Shown here: positions 15,076-23,237 of the stretch, in pieces
Numbering within the stretch: the stretch's first letter is position 1
Layout of the letters: every line of letters begins with the position of its first letter
Source: Burkholderia ambifaria AMMD
GTDB taxonomy: Bacteria; Pseudomonadota; Gammaproteobacteria; Burkholderiales; Burkholderiaceae
NCBI RefSeq assembly: GCF_000203915.1
Contig: NC_008390.1
Span: forward strand, 2,480,001 to 2,544,000
Length of the DNA stretch: 64,000 bases
Direction of reading: 5' to 3'
Translations under genes and position numbers: made by a program
The notes under the pieces: generated by a model
Told to the model about the DNA's origin: nothing
Databases searched by the model: none
Seen by the model: the letters and a program-made list of their open reading frames with translations, nothing else

Positions 15076-15906
15076 ATGCGGTTCCTGGTGTTGAACTCAG
15101 ACGCCGAACGGCGTGACGGACTGAAGGCCCTGCTGCGGCAGATCGACCGTCACGCCAGCATCAACGATGCGCCCGACGGTTTCCAGGCGCGTCGATTGCT
15201 GCGCGCCCAGCGTTTCGACCTCGTCGCAATCAACTGGCCGGACGTCGGCCGGCTCAGCGAACTGCAGGCACTCTGCAGCGCCTGCTCGCCGACGCCCGCC
15301 GCGGTATTGATCGACGAATCCACGCCGGAAGCCATCCAGCGCTTTTACAACTATGGCGTCGCGGGCGTGATCCCGCACTCCATGCGGCCGCACCTGATCG
15401 TGCGGGCTCTCGAAATGGTGCTGCTGGGCGGCCACTACATTCCGCCCATTGCGCTGAGCCTGCTGCCCTCCGCCGCCGCGGCCCGCCACGACGCCCATTT
15501 CCAGACGCTCGCCGGATCGCTGCCGCGCCGCCCGGCAAGCCGCCTCCTGTCGCCGAGACAGGCGCAAATCATGCGCTTCGTCCACATGGGCAACACCAAC
15601 AAGATGATCGCCCGCACGCTAGGCATCAGCGAAGGCACCGTAAAGATCCACCTCGCCAGCATCTTCCAGCAGCTTGGCGCGGCAAACCGGGCCGCGGCCG
15701 TCGCGATCTACAACGGCTGGCTGTCGCCGCATCTCGAGGTGCTGCTGGCAAACCGTGAGCGTGCAGACAAGCCGACCATCGGCGAACGCGGCCCGGTTCC
15801 GCTGCGCAGGCAACGGAAGAACCGTCCGTATCCGCTGCCGGACGCAAACACCGCGGACCTGCCGCTCGCGGCCGAACCGCCGGCACGGTTTCGGCGCGAA
15901 CGCTAG
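15076..15906 (+). CDS. LuxR-family response regulator with degenerate receiver domain
   Basis: A 276-residue protein. Residues 1 to about 130 have the receiver fold of NarL/FixJ regulators, but the phospho-acceptor position in RFDLVAINWPDV is N53 instead of Asp, the acidic pair after strand 1 reads LNSD, and the conserved Lys is replaced in GVIPHSM (H101). Residues 157-215 form a LuxR-type helix-turn-helix (LLSPRQAQIMRFVHMGNTNK, TLGISEGTVKIHL), so DNA binding is likely. The C-terminal tail of about 60 residues is basic and proline-rich. ATG 15076 is chosen over TTG 15070 because GGAGG lies six bases upstream. No sensor kinase is adjacent, which fits phosphorylation-independent action. Confidence 0.85.
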   Translation: MRFLVLNSDAERRDGLKALLRQIDRHASINDAPDGFQARRLLRAQRFDLVAINWPDVGRLSELQALCSACSPTPAAVLIDESTPEAIQRFYNYGVAGVIPHSMRPHLIVRALEMVLLGGHYIPPIALSLLPSAAAARHDAHFQTLAGSLPRRPASRLLSPRQAQIMRFVHMGNTNKMIARTLGISEGTVKIHLASIFQQLGAANRAAAVAIYNGWLSPHLEVLLANRERADKPTIGERGPVPLRRQRKNRPYPLPDANTADLPLAAEPPARFRRER

Positions 15907-15981
15907 TCGGACAGTATCGATATTGCGACGGTCAGCAAGTGCGGATTCCCACCTTTGATGCTCAACGAGTAATATGGACGC

Positions 15982-16656
15982 ATGGGTTTTCTTTTCACAC
16001 CGCTTCCGCTCTGGGTTGGCATCGGCGGCTGGATCGGCGCCGTGGCTCTGCTCGCGCTCGCGCTCTGGAATCGCCCGTTCGTCCGCTTGCAGGACGCAAC
16101 GCTCCAGCACGTGTGGCTCGCGCTCGTCACTGCAATTACGGTTCTGTGGGCCTCGAATGCATGGCTCGAGGACGGCATCGTCATGCACCTGCTCGGCGCG
16201 ACGCTGCTCGTCACGCTGTTCGACTGGACGCTTGCGCTGATCGCGATGGGTGCCGTCACGGGCATCGCCGCGATCGTCTTCGATGCGCCGTGGCACGGCA
16301 TCGGCCTCACCTATCTGATCTACGGCGCGCTACCGGTGGCCGTATCCGCGTTGCTGCAGCGCGCCGTGATCGCGTGGCTCCCGCATAACCTCGCATCGTT
16401 CATCACCGGTCAGGGGTTCTTGTCCCCGGCTATCGCGATCGTCGCGGTCGCCGCGGCCGCGGCCGGCGTCCAGCTCGCGCTCGCGGACGGCGTGCCCGTC
16501 GTGATTCCCGCCGGCTATCTGCTCAATACCGCGCTGCTCGCGCTCGGCGAAGCGTGGTTCACCGGCATGGCCACCGCGCTCATCGCCGTCTATCGTCCGG
16601 CGTGGGTCACGACGTTCGACGTGCGGCGCTATCGTCTCGGCGGCCCGCGCGCCTGA
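15982..16656 (+). CDS. CbiM-like ECF transporter permease (orphan)
   Basis: A 224-residue integral membrane protein with about six hydrophobic segments. The C-terminal LALGEAWFTGMATALIAVYR resembles the E-A-x-x-T-G signature of CbiM-type subunits of cobalt/nickel energy-coupling-factor transporters. The metal-binding N-terminal MHI(M/P) motif of true CbiM is not present (MGFLFTPLPLW), and no CbiN, CbiQ or CbiO subunit lies next to it, so transport of cobalt is unproven. The gene stands alone, 75 bp after the LuxR-type regulator on the same strand. Confidence 0.72.
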   Translation: MGFLFTPLPLWVGIGGWIGAVALLALALWNRPFVRLQDATLQHVWLALVTAITVLWASNAWLEDGIVMHLLGATLLVTLFDWTLALIAMGAVTGIAAIVFDAPWHGIGLTYLIYGALPVAVSALLQRAVIAWLPHNLASFITGQGFLSPAIAIVAVAAAAAGVQLALADGVPVVIPAGYLLNTALLALGEAWFTGMATALIAVYRPAWVTTFDVRRYRLGGPRA

Positions 16657-16793
16657 GTGCGCCGGTTCCGATGCGATCGGCACACGCACCGATCCGCTTG
16701 GCACAGCGCGGGAGAGTGCGGCACCTACTGCCGCCCAACTTTTTTACGCTAAGATTGAACTCCTGTTCTTCATCGGGCATCTATACCTGCCCG

Positions 16794-17441
16794 ATGCCTC
16801 ATTCGCTCCTCACCAATAACCAGATGGACAGCTCTCCTGCCTCGCTCCGGATTTTCCGGGCGCTCGGCAAGCTGGCAGCCTGTGTCGCCGGCCTGTCGCT
16901 TGCGCTTCCGGCACCGGTATTCGCCGACCTCCTCGACCAGCGCTCCGAACTAATCAACAAATTCGTCAACGAGATGCATGCCGATCCGATCGTCGCCGAT
17001 TGTGCGGCGCACGGTAGCTTCATCGCCAGCACGTCGTCGGCCTTCGATCGCGTCGACTTCGCGCCGAAGGCGTTCGAAAGCGGCAACGCGGCGATCACGC
17101 CGTGGAACGATTCGTTCGATCAGGGCAAGCAGCGCGTAAAGGTGGACAACATCGTCACCGTCGACGGCCTCGGCATCCATAGCGACGGCAGCGACCCGAC
17201 GCCGCTGAAATTCCGCTGCGGCTATGTCGGTCAGCAAATGCTTGCGTTCAGCTGGAACGATCCGGTGCCGCCGCTGAAGCCGCGCGTCGAGCGCCCGTCG
17301 TCGTCGACGAAGAAGTTCACGGGCAAGTCGCACCGCGGCAAGGTCAAGGCAACGAGCCGCACCGGCAAGAAAGCCGCCGCAACGAAGAAATCAAGCGGCC
17401 AGAAGAAAGTCGTGAAGAAGAAAACCGCGAAGAAGTCCTGA
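16794..17441 (+). CDS. Exported protein with lysine-rich C-terminal tail (possibly BspC-like)
   Basis: A 215-residue protein with a signal peptide: hydrophobic AACVAGLSLALPAPVFA and a likely cut before DLLDQ (about residue 45). The mature globular part (46-165) holds two cysteines, C70 and C142, that could form a disulfide in the periplasm. Residues 171-215 are a polycationic tail with 16 lysines in 45 residues (KKAAATKKSS, KKVVKKKTAKKS), recalling histone-H1-like tails. I think Burkholderia homologues are labelled BspC-domain proteins, but that is memory, not proof. No clear RBS separates the starts at 16794 and 16824. A strong terminator follows. Confidence 0.68.
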   Translation: MPHSLLTNNQMDSSPASLRIFRALGKLAACVAGLSLALPAPVFADLLDQRSELINKFVNEMHADPIVADCAAHGSFIASTSSAFDRVDFAPKAFESGNAAITPWNDSFDQGKQRVKVDNIVTVDGLGIHSDGSDPTPLKFRCGYVGQQMLAFSWNDPVPPLKPRVERPSSSTKKFTGKSHRGKVKATSRTGKKAAATKKSSGQKKVVKKKTAKKS

Positions 17442-17469
17442 TCGGACGGTAGCGGCAACGACAGAAGCG

Positions 17470-17508
17470 AAAAAGCCGGCGCATCGCACGATGCGCCGGC
17501 TTTCTTCA
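17470..17508. terminator. Bidirectional terminator between convergent genes
   Basis: AAGCCGGCGCATC-GCAC-GATGCGCCGGCTT has a 13-bp near-perfect stem flanked by A-rich sequence on the left and TTTCTTC on the right. Confidence 0.85.
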
Positions 17509-17525
17509 TGTCGACGGCGATGCGC

Positions 17526-18680
17526 TTACGCGAACGTGTCGACGTGCACCAGGATTGCCGCCAGCATCGCGGCACCCAGCGCCGCACTGCGTTCGCCGTT
17601 CCAGCCGACCCGCTCGTCGGGCAGGTTCGCGTTGTCCTTGAACGGCATCTCGAGCGTCAGCGACAGGCACCCGAACTGGTGGCCGATGTACTTCGATGCG
17701 AGCTTGAGCGCGTCTTCCTTGTACTTGCTCGCCGCGTAGCCGTGCTCGGTCTGGAAATCCGGGCTCGCGACCTTGAACGCATCGATGAACGCGGTCTGCT
17801 CCTTGCGCTGCTGCTCGGTGAAGCTCGGCAGCATCTCCGAACCCGCGACGAACACGTACGGCAGATCCTCGTCGCCGTGAATGTCGAAGAACATGTCGCA
17901 GCCGATCGCGTGGATCGCATCGCGCACGGCCAGCACCTCGGGGCTGCGCTCGGCATCGGGCTCCATCCACTCGCGGTTCAGGTTCGCGCCCGCCGCGTTG
18001 GTGCGCAGGTTGCCGTGCACGCTCCCGTCCGGGTTCATGTTCGGGACGATGTAGAACGTCGCGCGATCGTAAAGCTTGCGCGCGACCGGATCGCCCGCCC
18101 AATCGCCCCATCCGGCCAGCCGCTTGACGAGCCCTTCGATGAACCATTCGGCCATCGTCTCGCCGGGGTGCTGACGCGCGATGACCCACACCTTCTTCTT
18201 CGGTGCGCCGTCGACTTCGGGCGTACCCAGCGTCAGCAACGACATCGGCCGGCCTTCGACCGTGCGGCCAAGCTCGACGACGCGCGCCTGCGGCAACTGC
18301 TGGACCGCGCCGAGAAACGCCGCGTGGCGTTCTTCCGAATACGGCTCGAAATACGCGTAGTAGATGCTGTCGAACTCGGGCGTATGGTCGATGGTCATCG
18401 TCTTGCCGTCGAAGGTCGTCGGCACGCGAAACCAGTCGACGCGGTCGTAGCTCGCGACCGCGCTGTAGTTACGCCATCCCGACGGATACGCGCATTCGGC
18501 CGCATTCTCGAACGACATCACGCAACGCTCGCCGCGCGCGCCCGTGAGGCGGTAGTAGAACCATTGGGCGAATTCCGAGCGGTTGTCGCCGCGCACGCGC
18601 AGCCGGATCGCGTCCGGGCTGTCGCACGACACGACGTCGATGGCGCCCGCGTCGAAATTGCTGGTGATCGAAAGGGTCAT
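17526..18680 (-). CDS. M14-family zinc carboxypeptidase (cytosolic carboxypeptidase-like)
   Basis: A 384-residue metallopeptidase without a signal peptide. Zinc ligands are H171 and E174 in RQHPGETMAEW and H268 in FFDIHGDEDLPY; the catalytic Glu is E344 in LTLEMPFKDN. Residues 1-120 form an N-terminal domain (RGDNRSEFAQWFYYRL, ending YAYFEPYS), an arrangement typical of cytosolic carboxypeptidases (CCP/AGBL type) rather than secreted digestive carboxypeptidases. It should trim C-terminal residues from peptides or proteins; the substrate is unknown. The frame extends to 18719, but GGAGAGACAG before ATG 18680 fixes the start. Confidence 0.88.
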   Translation of the reverse strand: MTLSITSNFDAGAIDVVSCDSPDAIRLRVRGDNRSEFAQWFYYRLTGARGERCVMSFENAAECAYPSGWRNYSAVASYDRVDWFRVPTTFDGKTMTIDHTPEFDSIYYAYFEPYSEERHAAFLGAVQQLPQARVVELGRTVEGRPMSLLTLGTPEVDGAPKKKVWVIARQHPGETMAEWFIEGLVKRLAGWGDWAGDPVARKLYDRATFYIVPNMNPDGSVHGNLRTNAAGANLNREWMEPDAERSPEVLAVRDAIHAIGCDMFFDIHGDEDLPYVFVAGSEMLPSFTEQQRKEQTAFIDAFKVASPDFQTEHGYAASKYKEDALKLASKYIGHQFGCLSLTLEMPFKDNANLPDERVGWNGERSAALGAAMLAAILVHVDTFA

Positions 18681-18814
18681 CTGTCTCTCCACTGTCGACC
18701 GGAGTTGGTGCTTCAGCACTTACTCCGGGCCCATGCAAAGCTGTCGAGCGCAACGGGAGTTGCCGCCTGCCCGGCCGCATGCATGCGCCGGCCGTCTCGT
18801 GAACGGCCGCCAGG

Positions 18815-19597
18815 TCACTCGCCGATTCGCCGGCGATATACGTAAGTCGAATCGTTCGATGCAGCGGCGTCGAACGCGTAGTCTTCCAGCGCGAAATCCT
18901 TCAGCGCCGCCGGTTCGGCGATGCGGTTCTCGACGATATAGCGCGCCATCAGGCCACGGGCGCGCTTCGCGTGGAAGCTGATGATCTTGTAGCGGCCGCC
19001 CTTCCAGTCCTCGAACACCGGCGTGACGACCGGTGCGGCCAGCAGTTTCGGCTTGACCGACTTGAAGTATTCGGTCGACGCGCAGTTGACCAGCACGCGC
19101 GCCACGCCGCTGCGCGTCTCGAGCTGCTCGTTCAGCGCACGCGTGATCCGGTCGCCCCAGAACGCGTACAGATCCTTGCCGCGCGCGTTCGCGAAACGGG
19201 TGCCCATCTCGAGCCGGTACGGCTGCAGCAGGTCGAGCGGGCGCAGCAGCCCGTACAGGCCCGACAGCACGCGCACGTGCTGCTGCGCGTAGTCGAGATC
19301 GGCAGCCGACAGCGATTTGGCATCGAACCCTTCGTACACGTCACCGTTGAACGCGAGCACCGCCTGCTTCGCATTGGCCGGCGAGAAGGTCGGCGACCAG
19401 TCCGCGTAGCGCTGAAAGTTCAGGCGCGCGAGCGGGTCGGAGATGTCCATCAGCGTCGCGATGTCCTGCGGCGACAGCTTGCGCAGGCCGTCGATCAGTT
19501 CCGACGCATCGTCGACGAATGCAGGCTTCGTGTAAGACGGAACGTGGGCGGGCGTATCGTAGTCGAGGGATTTGGCAGGAGAGAGAACGATTATCAT
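18815..19597 (-). CDS. yaaA: Peroxide stress protein YaaA (DUF328)
   Basis: A 260-residue cytosolic protein beginning [13 protein letters not shown], with the conserved [20 protein letters not shown] and [20 protein letters not shown] blocks of YaaA. In E. coli the protein lowers intracellular free iron during hydrogen peroxide stress and has a DNA-binding helix-hairpin-helix-like fold; the same role is inferred here. Length matches the family (about 258). It is divergent from the PIN-domain gene with a 57-bp gap. Confidence 0.94.
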   Translation of the reverse strand: MIIVLSPAKSLDYDTPAHVPSYTKPAFVDDASELIDGLRKLSPQDIATLMDISDPLARLNFQRYADWSPTFSPANAKQAVLAFNGDVYEGFDAKSLSAADLDYAQQHVRVLSGLYGLLRPLDLLQPYRLEMGTRFANARGKDLYAFWGDRITRALNEQLETRSGVARVLVNCASTEYFKSVKPKLLAAPVVTPVFEDWKGGRYKIISFHAKRARGLMARYIVENRIAEPAALKDFALEDYAFDAAASNDSTYVYRRRIGE

Positions 19598-19654
19598 AGA
19601 GGCTCGCTGGCACGCCGTGCCTTGCGGTCAGACGAAAACCACCGATTGTAACGA

Positions 19655-20152
19655 ATGACCCGCTCCTCCGCCCCGCATGCCGCACATCGCGTCGTGCTCG
19701 ACTCGAACGTCTGGATCGACATACTCGTATTCGACGACCCTGCCACACGCCCGATCCGGGCTGCGCTCGAACGCGGCACGCTGGCCGCCGTGATCGACGG
19801 CCGCTGCCTGAACGAACTCGAGCTCGTGCTCGACTACCCGCAGTTCCGCGAGCGCGCGATCGACAAGGCCGAAGCGCTCGCGACCGTCGCACGCCTGACG
19901 AGCCGCGTCGAGCCGCCGCCCGTCGACGCCGACGCGCCGCCGTTGCCGAAGTGCAAGGACCGCGACGATCAGAAGTTTCTCGAACTCGCGCGCGCCGCGC
20001 AGGCCGATTGGCTCGTGTCGAAGGACCGTGCGCTGCTCAAGCTCGCGAAGCGCACCGCACGCGACTTCGGCTTCCGGATCGCGCAGCCCGCGCCGTTTAC
20101 CGAAGCCTGCGCGCTCGATGCCGCGTCGGCCATCCCCACCACGCCGGCCTGA
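19655..20152 (+). CDS. PIN-domain protein (COG1569-type putative toxin), no antitoxin adjacent
   Basis: A 165-residue PIN-fold protein, predicted to be a Mg-dependent endoribonuclease. The acidic active-site residues are visible as D16 (VVLDSNVWID), E54/E56 (CLNELELVL), D102/D105 (CKDRDDQKFLELA) and D124 (VSKDRALL). Annotation pipelines call this type 'putative toxin-antitoxin system toxin component, PIN family'. No small antitoxin gene lies upstream or downstream, so it is an orphan or has a housekeeping RNA function. The aminotransferase gene follows after only 31 bp, so the two may be co-transcribed. Confidence 0.85.
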   Translation: MTRSSAPHAAHRVVLDSNVWIDILVFDDPATRPIRAALERGTLAAVIDGRCLNELELVLDYPQFRERAIDKAEALATVARLTSRVEPPPVDADAPPLPKCKDRDDQKFLELARAAQADWLVSKDRALLKLAKRTARDFGFRIAQPAPFTEACALDAASAIPTTPA

Positions 20153-20183
20153 CGGGCCGACGCAACACGCTGCGACCGTATCG

Positions 20184-21356
20184 ATGAACGCTCCTTCCGA
20201 CATGCCTACGAATCCCGTTTTCCCATCGCGCCTGCCGACCGTCGGCACCACGATCTTCACGGTCATGAGCGCGCTCGCCGCCGAGAAAGGCGCCGTGAAT
20301 CTCGGCCAGGGCTTCCCGGATTTCGACTGTGACCCGCGCATCGTCGACGCGGTCGCGGCCGCGATGCGCAACGGCCACAACCAGTATCCGCCGATGGCGG
20401 GCGTCGCCCCGCTGCGCGACGCGATCGCCGACAAGATCGCGCAGGTCTACGGCCGGCGCTACGACCCGGCCACCGAGATCACGGTGACGGCCGGCGCGAC
20501 GCAGGCACTGCTGACGGCGATCCTGTGCGCGGTGCATCCGGGCGACGAGGTGATCGTCGTCGAGCCGACCTACGACAGCTACCTGCCGTCGATCGAGCTC
20601 GCCGGCGGCAAGCCGGTGTTCGTCACGCTGGAGGCGCCCGACTATGCGATCCCGTTCGATCGTCTCGCCGCCGCGATCACGCCGAAGACGCGGATGATCA
20701 TGATCAACACGCCGCACAATCCGACCGGCACCGTGTGGCGCGAGGCCGACATGCGCAAGCTCGAGGAGATCGTGCGCGGCACCAACGTGCTGACCCTGTC
20801 CGATGAAGTGTATGAGCACATGGTCTACGACGGCGCCCGGCACGAGAGCGTCGCGCGCTACCCGGAATTGGCCGAGCGCAGTTTCATCGTGTCGAGCTTC
20901 GGGAAGACTTACCACGTGACGGGCTGGAAGATCGGCTATGTCGCGGCGCCTGCCGCACTGATGGCCGAATTCCGCAAGGTCCATCAGTTCAACGTGTTCA
21001 CGGTGAACACGCCGACGCAGATCGGGCTCGCCGACTACCTGCGCGACCCGGCACCGTACCTGACGCTGCCCGACTTCTACCAGAAGAAGCGCGACTTCTT
21101 CCGCGCCGGCCTCGAACGCACGCGCTTCAAGCTGCTGCCGTGCACGGGCACGTACTTCCAGTGCGTCGACTATTCGGCGATCAGCGACCTGCCCGAAGCG
21201 GAATTCTCGAAGTGGCTCACGTCGGAGATCGGCGTGGCGGCGATTCCGGTGTCGGCGTTCTATCACGAGCCGCACGAATCGGGCGTCGTGCGCTTCTGCT
21301 TCGCGAAACAGGAAAGCACGCTCGCGTCCGCACTCGAGCGGCTCGCGCGCCTGTAA
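20184..21356 (+). CDS. PLP-dependent aminotransferase (YbdL / methionine aminotransferase type)
   Basis: A 390-residue fold-type I aminotransferase. It shows NLGQGFPDF near the N terminus, substrate/PLP-contacting NTPHNPTG (175-182), D207 and Y210 (LSDEVYEHM), and PLP lysine K241 in SSFGKTYHVTGWKIGYV. The motif set matches YbdL-like methionine:2-oxo acid aminotransferases and kynurenine aminotransferases, which can recycle methionine from its keto acid. The ATG at 20184 is chosen because the family's N terminus begins there; the frame stays open further upstream inside the PIN gene. It ends at a small hairpin before the convergent GST gene. Confidence 0.88.
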   Translation: MNAPSDMPTNPVFPSRLPTVGTTIFTVMSALAAEKGAVNLGQGFPDFDCDPRIVDAVAAAMRNGHNQYPPMAGVAPLRDAIADKIAQVYGRRYDPATEITVTAGATQALLTAILCAVHPGDEVIVVEPTYDSYLPSIELAGGKPVFVTLEAPDYAIPFDRLAAAITPKTRMIMINTPHNPTGTVWREADMRKLEEIVRGTNVLTLSDEVYEHMVYDGARHESVARYPELAERSFIVSSFGKTYHVTGWKIGYVAAPAALMAEFRKVHQFNVFTVNTPTQIGLADYLRDPAPYLTLPDFYQKKRDFFRAGLERTRFKLLPCTGTYFQCVDYSAISDLPEAEFSKWLTSEIGVAAIPVSAFYHEPHESGVVRFCFAKQESTLASALERLARL

Positions 21357-21364
21357 GTCCGGCA

Positions 21365-21385
21365 CGGGCAGCAAGGCGCTGCCCG
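21365..21385. terminator. Hairpin between convergent aminotransferase and GST genes
   Basis: CGGGCAGC-AAGGC-GCTGCCCG is an 8-bp perfect stem. No T-run follows on either side, so a terminator role is only inferred from its position. Confidence 0.4.
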
Positions 21386-21404
21386 CTCTGTATCCGGCTA
21401 GTGC

Positions 21405-22061
21405 TTACGAACGCGCGGCGGCTGTCGCCTCGACATAGGCCTTGCGATCGGCCGCCACGCGCTGCGCGGCCGGCCGCTCGCCGACCAGCTTCGCGTGCGC
21501 CTTCCAGTCGATGCCGGCGTCGAGCAGGAAATCGCGGCCGAAGATGGCCTTCGTCGCCATCCCGATCACCGGCAGGTGGACCGATGCGGCGATGTCCGCA
21601 AGACCGAACGTGTCGCCGAGCACGTAGGGCGAGAACTGCGTCATCCGCTTGAATGCATCGATCGCACGCGGCAGCCGCTTCTCGACATGCGCCTTGGTCC
21701 CGTCGCTGACCTTGCCGCCGAAAAACGCTTCCGTATAGACCTCACGCGCGGGCCATTCGAGATACAGCTCGAGCGTCTCGATCAGTTCGCGCACCTTCGC
21801 GGCCGCGAACAGCCCCGCCGGGAAAATGACCTTGTCGGGATAACGCGCGGCCAGATACTCGATGATCACCTGCGACTCGAACAGCGCACCCTCTTCCGTC
21901 TTCAGGAACGGAATCTTGCCGAGCGGCGAATCGGCGAGCAATGCAGGATCGCTGACCGGCAACGTGCATGTCGCTTCCTCGAACGGGATGTCATGTTCGA
22001 GCAGGACGAACTTCACCTTGTTGTAATAGTTGGACAACGGAATACCGCACAGCTGTAGCAT
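21405..22061 (-). CDS. Glutathione S-transferase family protein
   Basis: A 218-residue protein with an N-terminal thioredoxin-like domain (MLQLCGIPLSNYYNKVKFVL; SPLGKIPFLKTEEGALFES, where the Pro and the ES pair bind glutathione) and a C-terminal helical domain (YVLGDTFGLADIAASVHL, with the N-capping D). It should conjugate glutathione or act as a glutathione-dependent reductase; the substrate is unknown. It is divergent from the enoyl-CoA hydratase gene at 22273 with a gap of about 210 bp. Confidence 0.9.
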   Translation of the reverse strand: MLQLCGIPLSNYYNKVKFVLLEHDIPFEEATCTLPVSDPALLADSPLGKIPFLKTEEGALFESQVIIEYLAARYPDKVIFPAGLFAAAKVRELIETLELYLEWPAREVYTEAFFGGKVSDGTKAHVEKRLPRAIDAFKRMTQFSPYVLGDTFGLADIAASVHLPVIGMATKAIFGRDFLLDAGIDWKAHAKLVGERPAAQRVAADRKAYVEATAAARS

Positions 22062-22272
22062 CGGAGTCTCCTTCGTTGCGGGAGCGCGGCCGCAGCGACG
22101 CCGGCCGCACCAGGATTCGTCGCGCTGAAAAGCACGTTCGTGCTAGTCTAAAGCAGTTTGATGTCCGTCACGACAACAATGCATCCGCTGCGGCAGCGCC
22201 CTCGCGGGTATGCGCACGAGCCCGCGCAACGCGCGGCGCCGCAGCCTCGCCATCCGATGGAGACACCCTCGC

Positions 22273-23064
22273 ATGAGTGCTGAACTGCTGGCCTCGCGTC
22301 CGCCCGAGAGCGAATCGACGCTCGTCCTCACGCTGTCCAATCCCGGCGCGCGCAATGCGCTGCATCCCGACATGTATGCGGCCGGCGTCGAAGCGCTCGC
22401 CACCGCCGAGCGTGATCCCGCGATTCGCGCGGTCGTGCTCACGGGCGCCGATCGTTTCTTTTGCGCGGGCGGCAACCTGAACCGGCTGCTCGAGAACCGC
22501 TCGAAGGATCCGTCCTACCAGGCCGACGGCATCGATCAGCTCGGCGCGTGGATCACGGCGATCCGCGCATCGACGAAACCCGTGATCGCGGCGGTCGAAG
22601 GTGCGGCGGCCGGCGCGGGCTTCTCGCTCGCGCTCGCGTGCGACCTGATCGTCGCCGCACACGACGCGAAGTTCGTGATGTCGTATGCGCGCGTCGGCCT
22701 CACGCCCGACGGCGGCGGCTCGTGGTTCCTCGCCCGCGCGCTGCCGCGTGCGCTGGCCGCCGAAATCCTGTTCGAAGGCAAGCCCGTCGCGGCCGAACGC
22801 CTGCACGCGCTCGGCGTCGTCAATCGGCTCGCCGTGCCCGGCGCCGCATTGTCCGATGCGCTCGCGTGGGCCGATTCGCTTGCCGGCATCTCGCCGAACG
22901 CACTCACGCGCATCAAGTCGCTGCTCGACGATGCGCCCGCACAGCCGCTCGAAACCCATCTCGGCACCGAGCGCGATCACTTCGTCGCGTCGCTGCATCA
23001 TGCGGACGCGTTCGAAGGCATTACCGCGTTTCTCGAGAAACGCCAGCCGCGCTACAAGCGCTGA
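22273..23064 (+). CDS. Enoyl-CoA hydratase/isomerase family protein
   Basis: A 263-residue crotonase-fold protein. The oxyanion-hole segments are present (RFFCAGGNLNRLL, and AAVEGAAAGAGFSLALACDL), along with the LTPDGGGSWFL region. Family members hydrate or isomerise acyl-CoA thioesters; similar Burkholderia proteins are sometimes annotated as an alternative oxepin-CoA hydrolase of phenylacetate breakdown, which I cannot confirm since no paa genes are present. The frame is open to 22210, but the protein alignment start MSAELLA at 22273 is preferred. The RBS is weak. Confidence 0.85.
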   Translation: MSAELLASRPPESESTLVLTLSNPGARNALHPDMYAAGVEALATAERDPAIRAVVLTGADRFFCAGGNLNRLLENRSKDPSYQADGIDQLGAWITAIRASTKPVIAAVEGAAAGAGFSLALACDLIVAAHDAKFVMSYARVGLTPDGGGSWFLARALPRALAAEILFEGKPVAAERLHALGVVNRLAVPGAALSDALAWADSLAGISPNALTRIKSLLDDAPAQPLETHLGTERDHFVASLHHADAFEGITAFLEKRQPRYKR

Positions 23065-23237
23065 TCCGCGCAATCCCGCTGTTCTAACGGCCTCGCCGCG
23101 CCGCATCGACACGCCGTGCGCCGGCGCGCGGCCGCGCCTTCCCGCCGCCTGCAGCGCACGTCGATCCATGCTCTAATGACCGCCTGTCGCGGCGTCCTGC
23201 CGGCGCCGTTTTCGTGCATGCAACGAAGGAGTTGACG

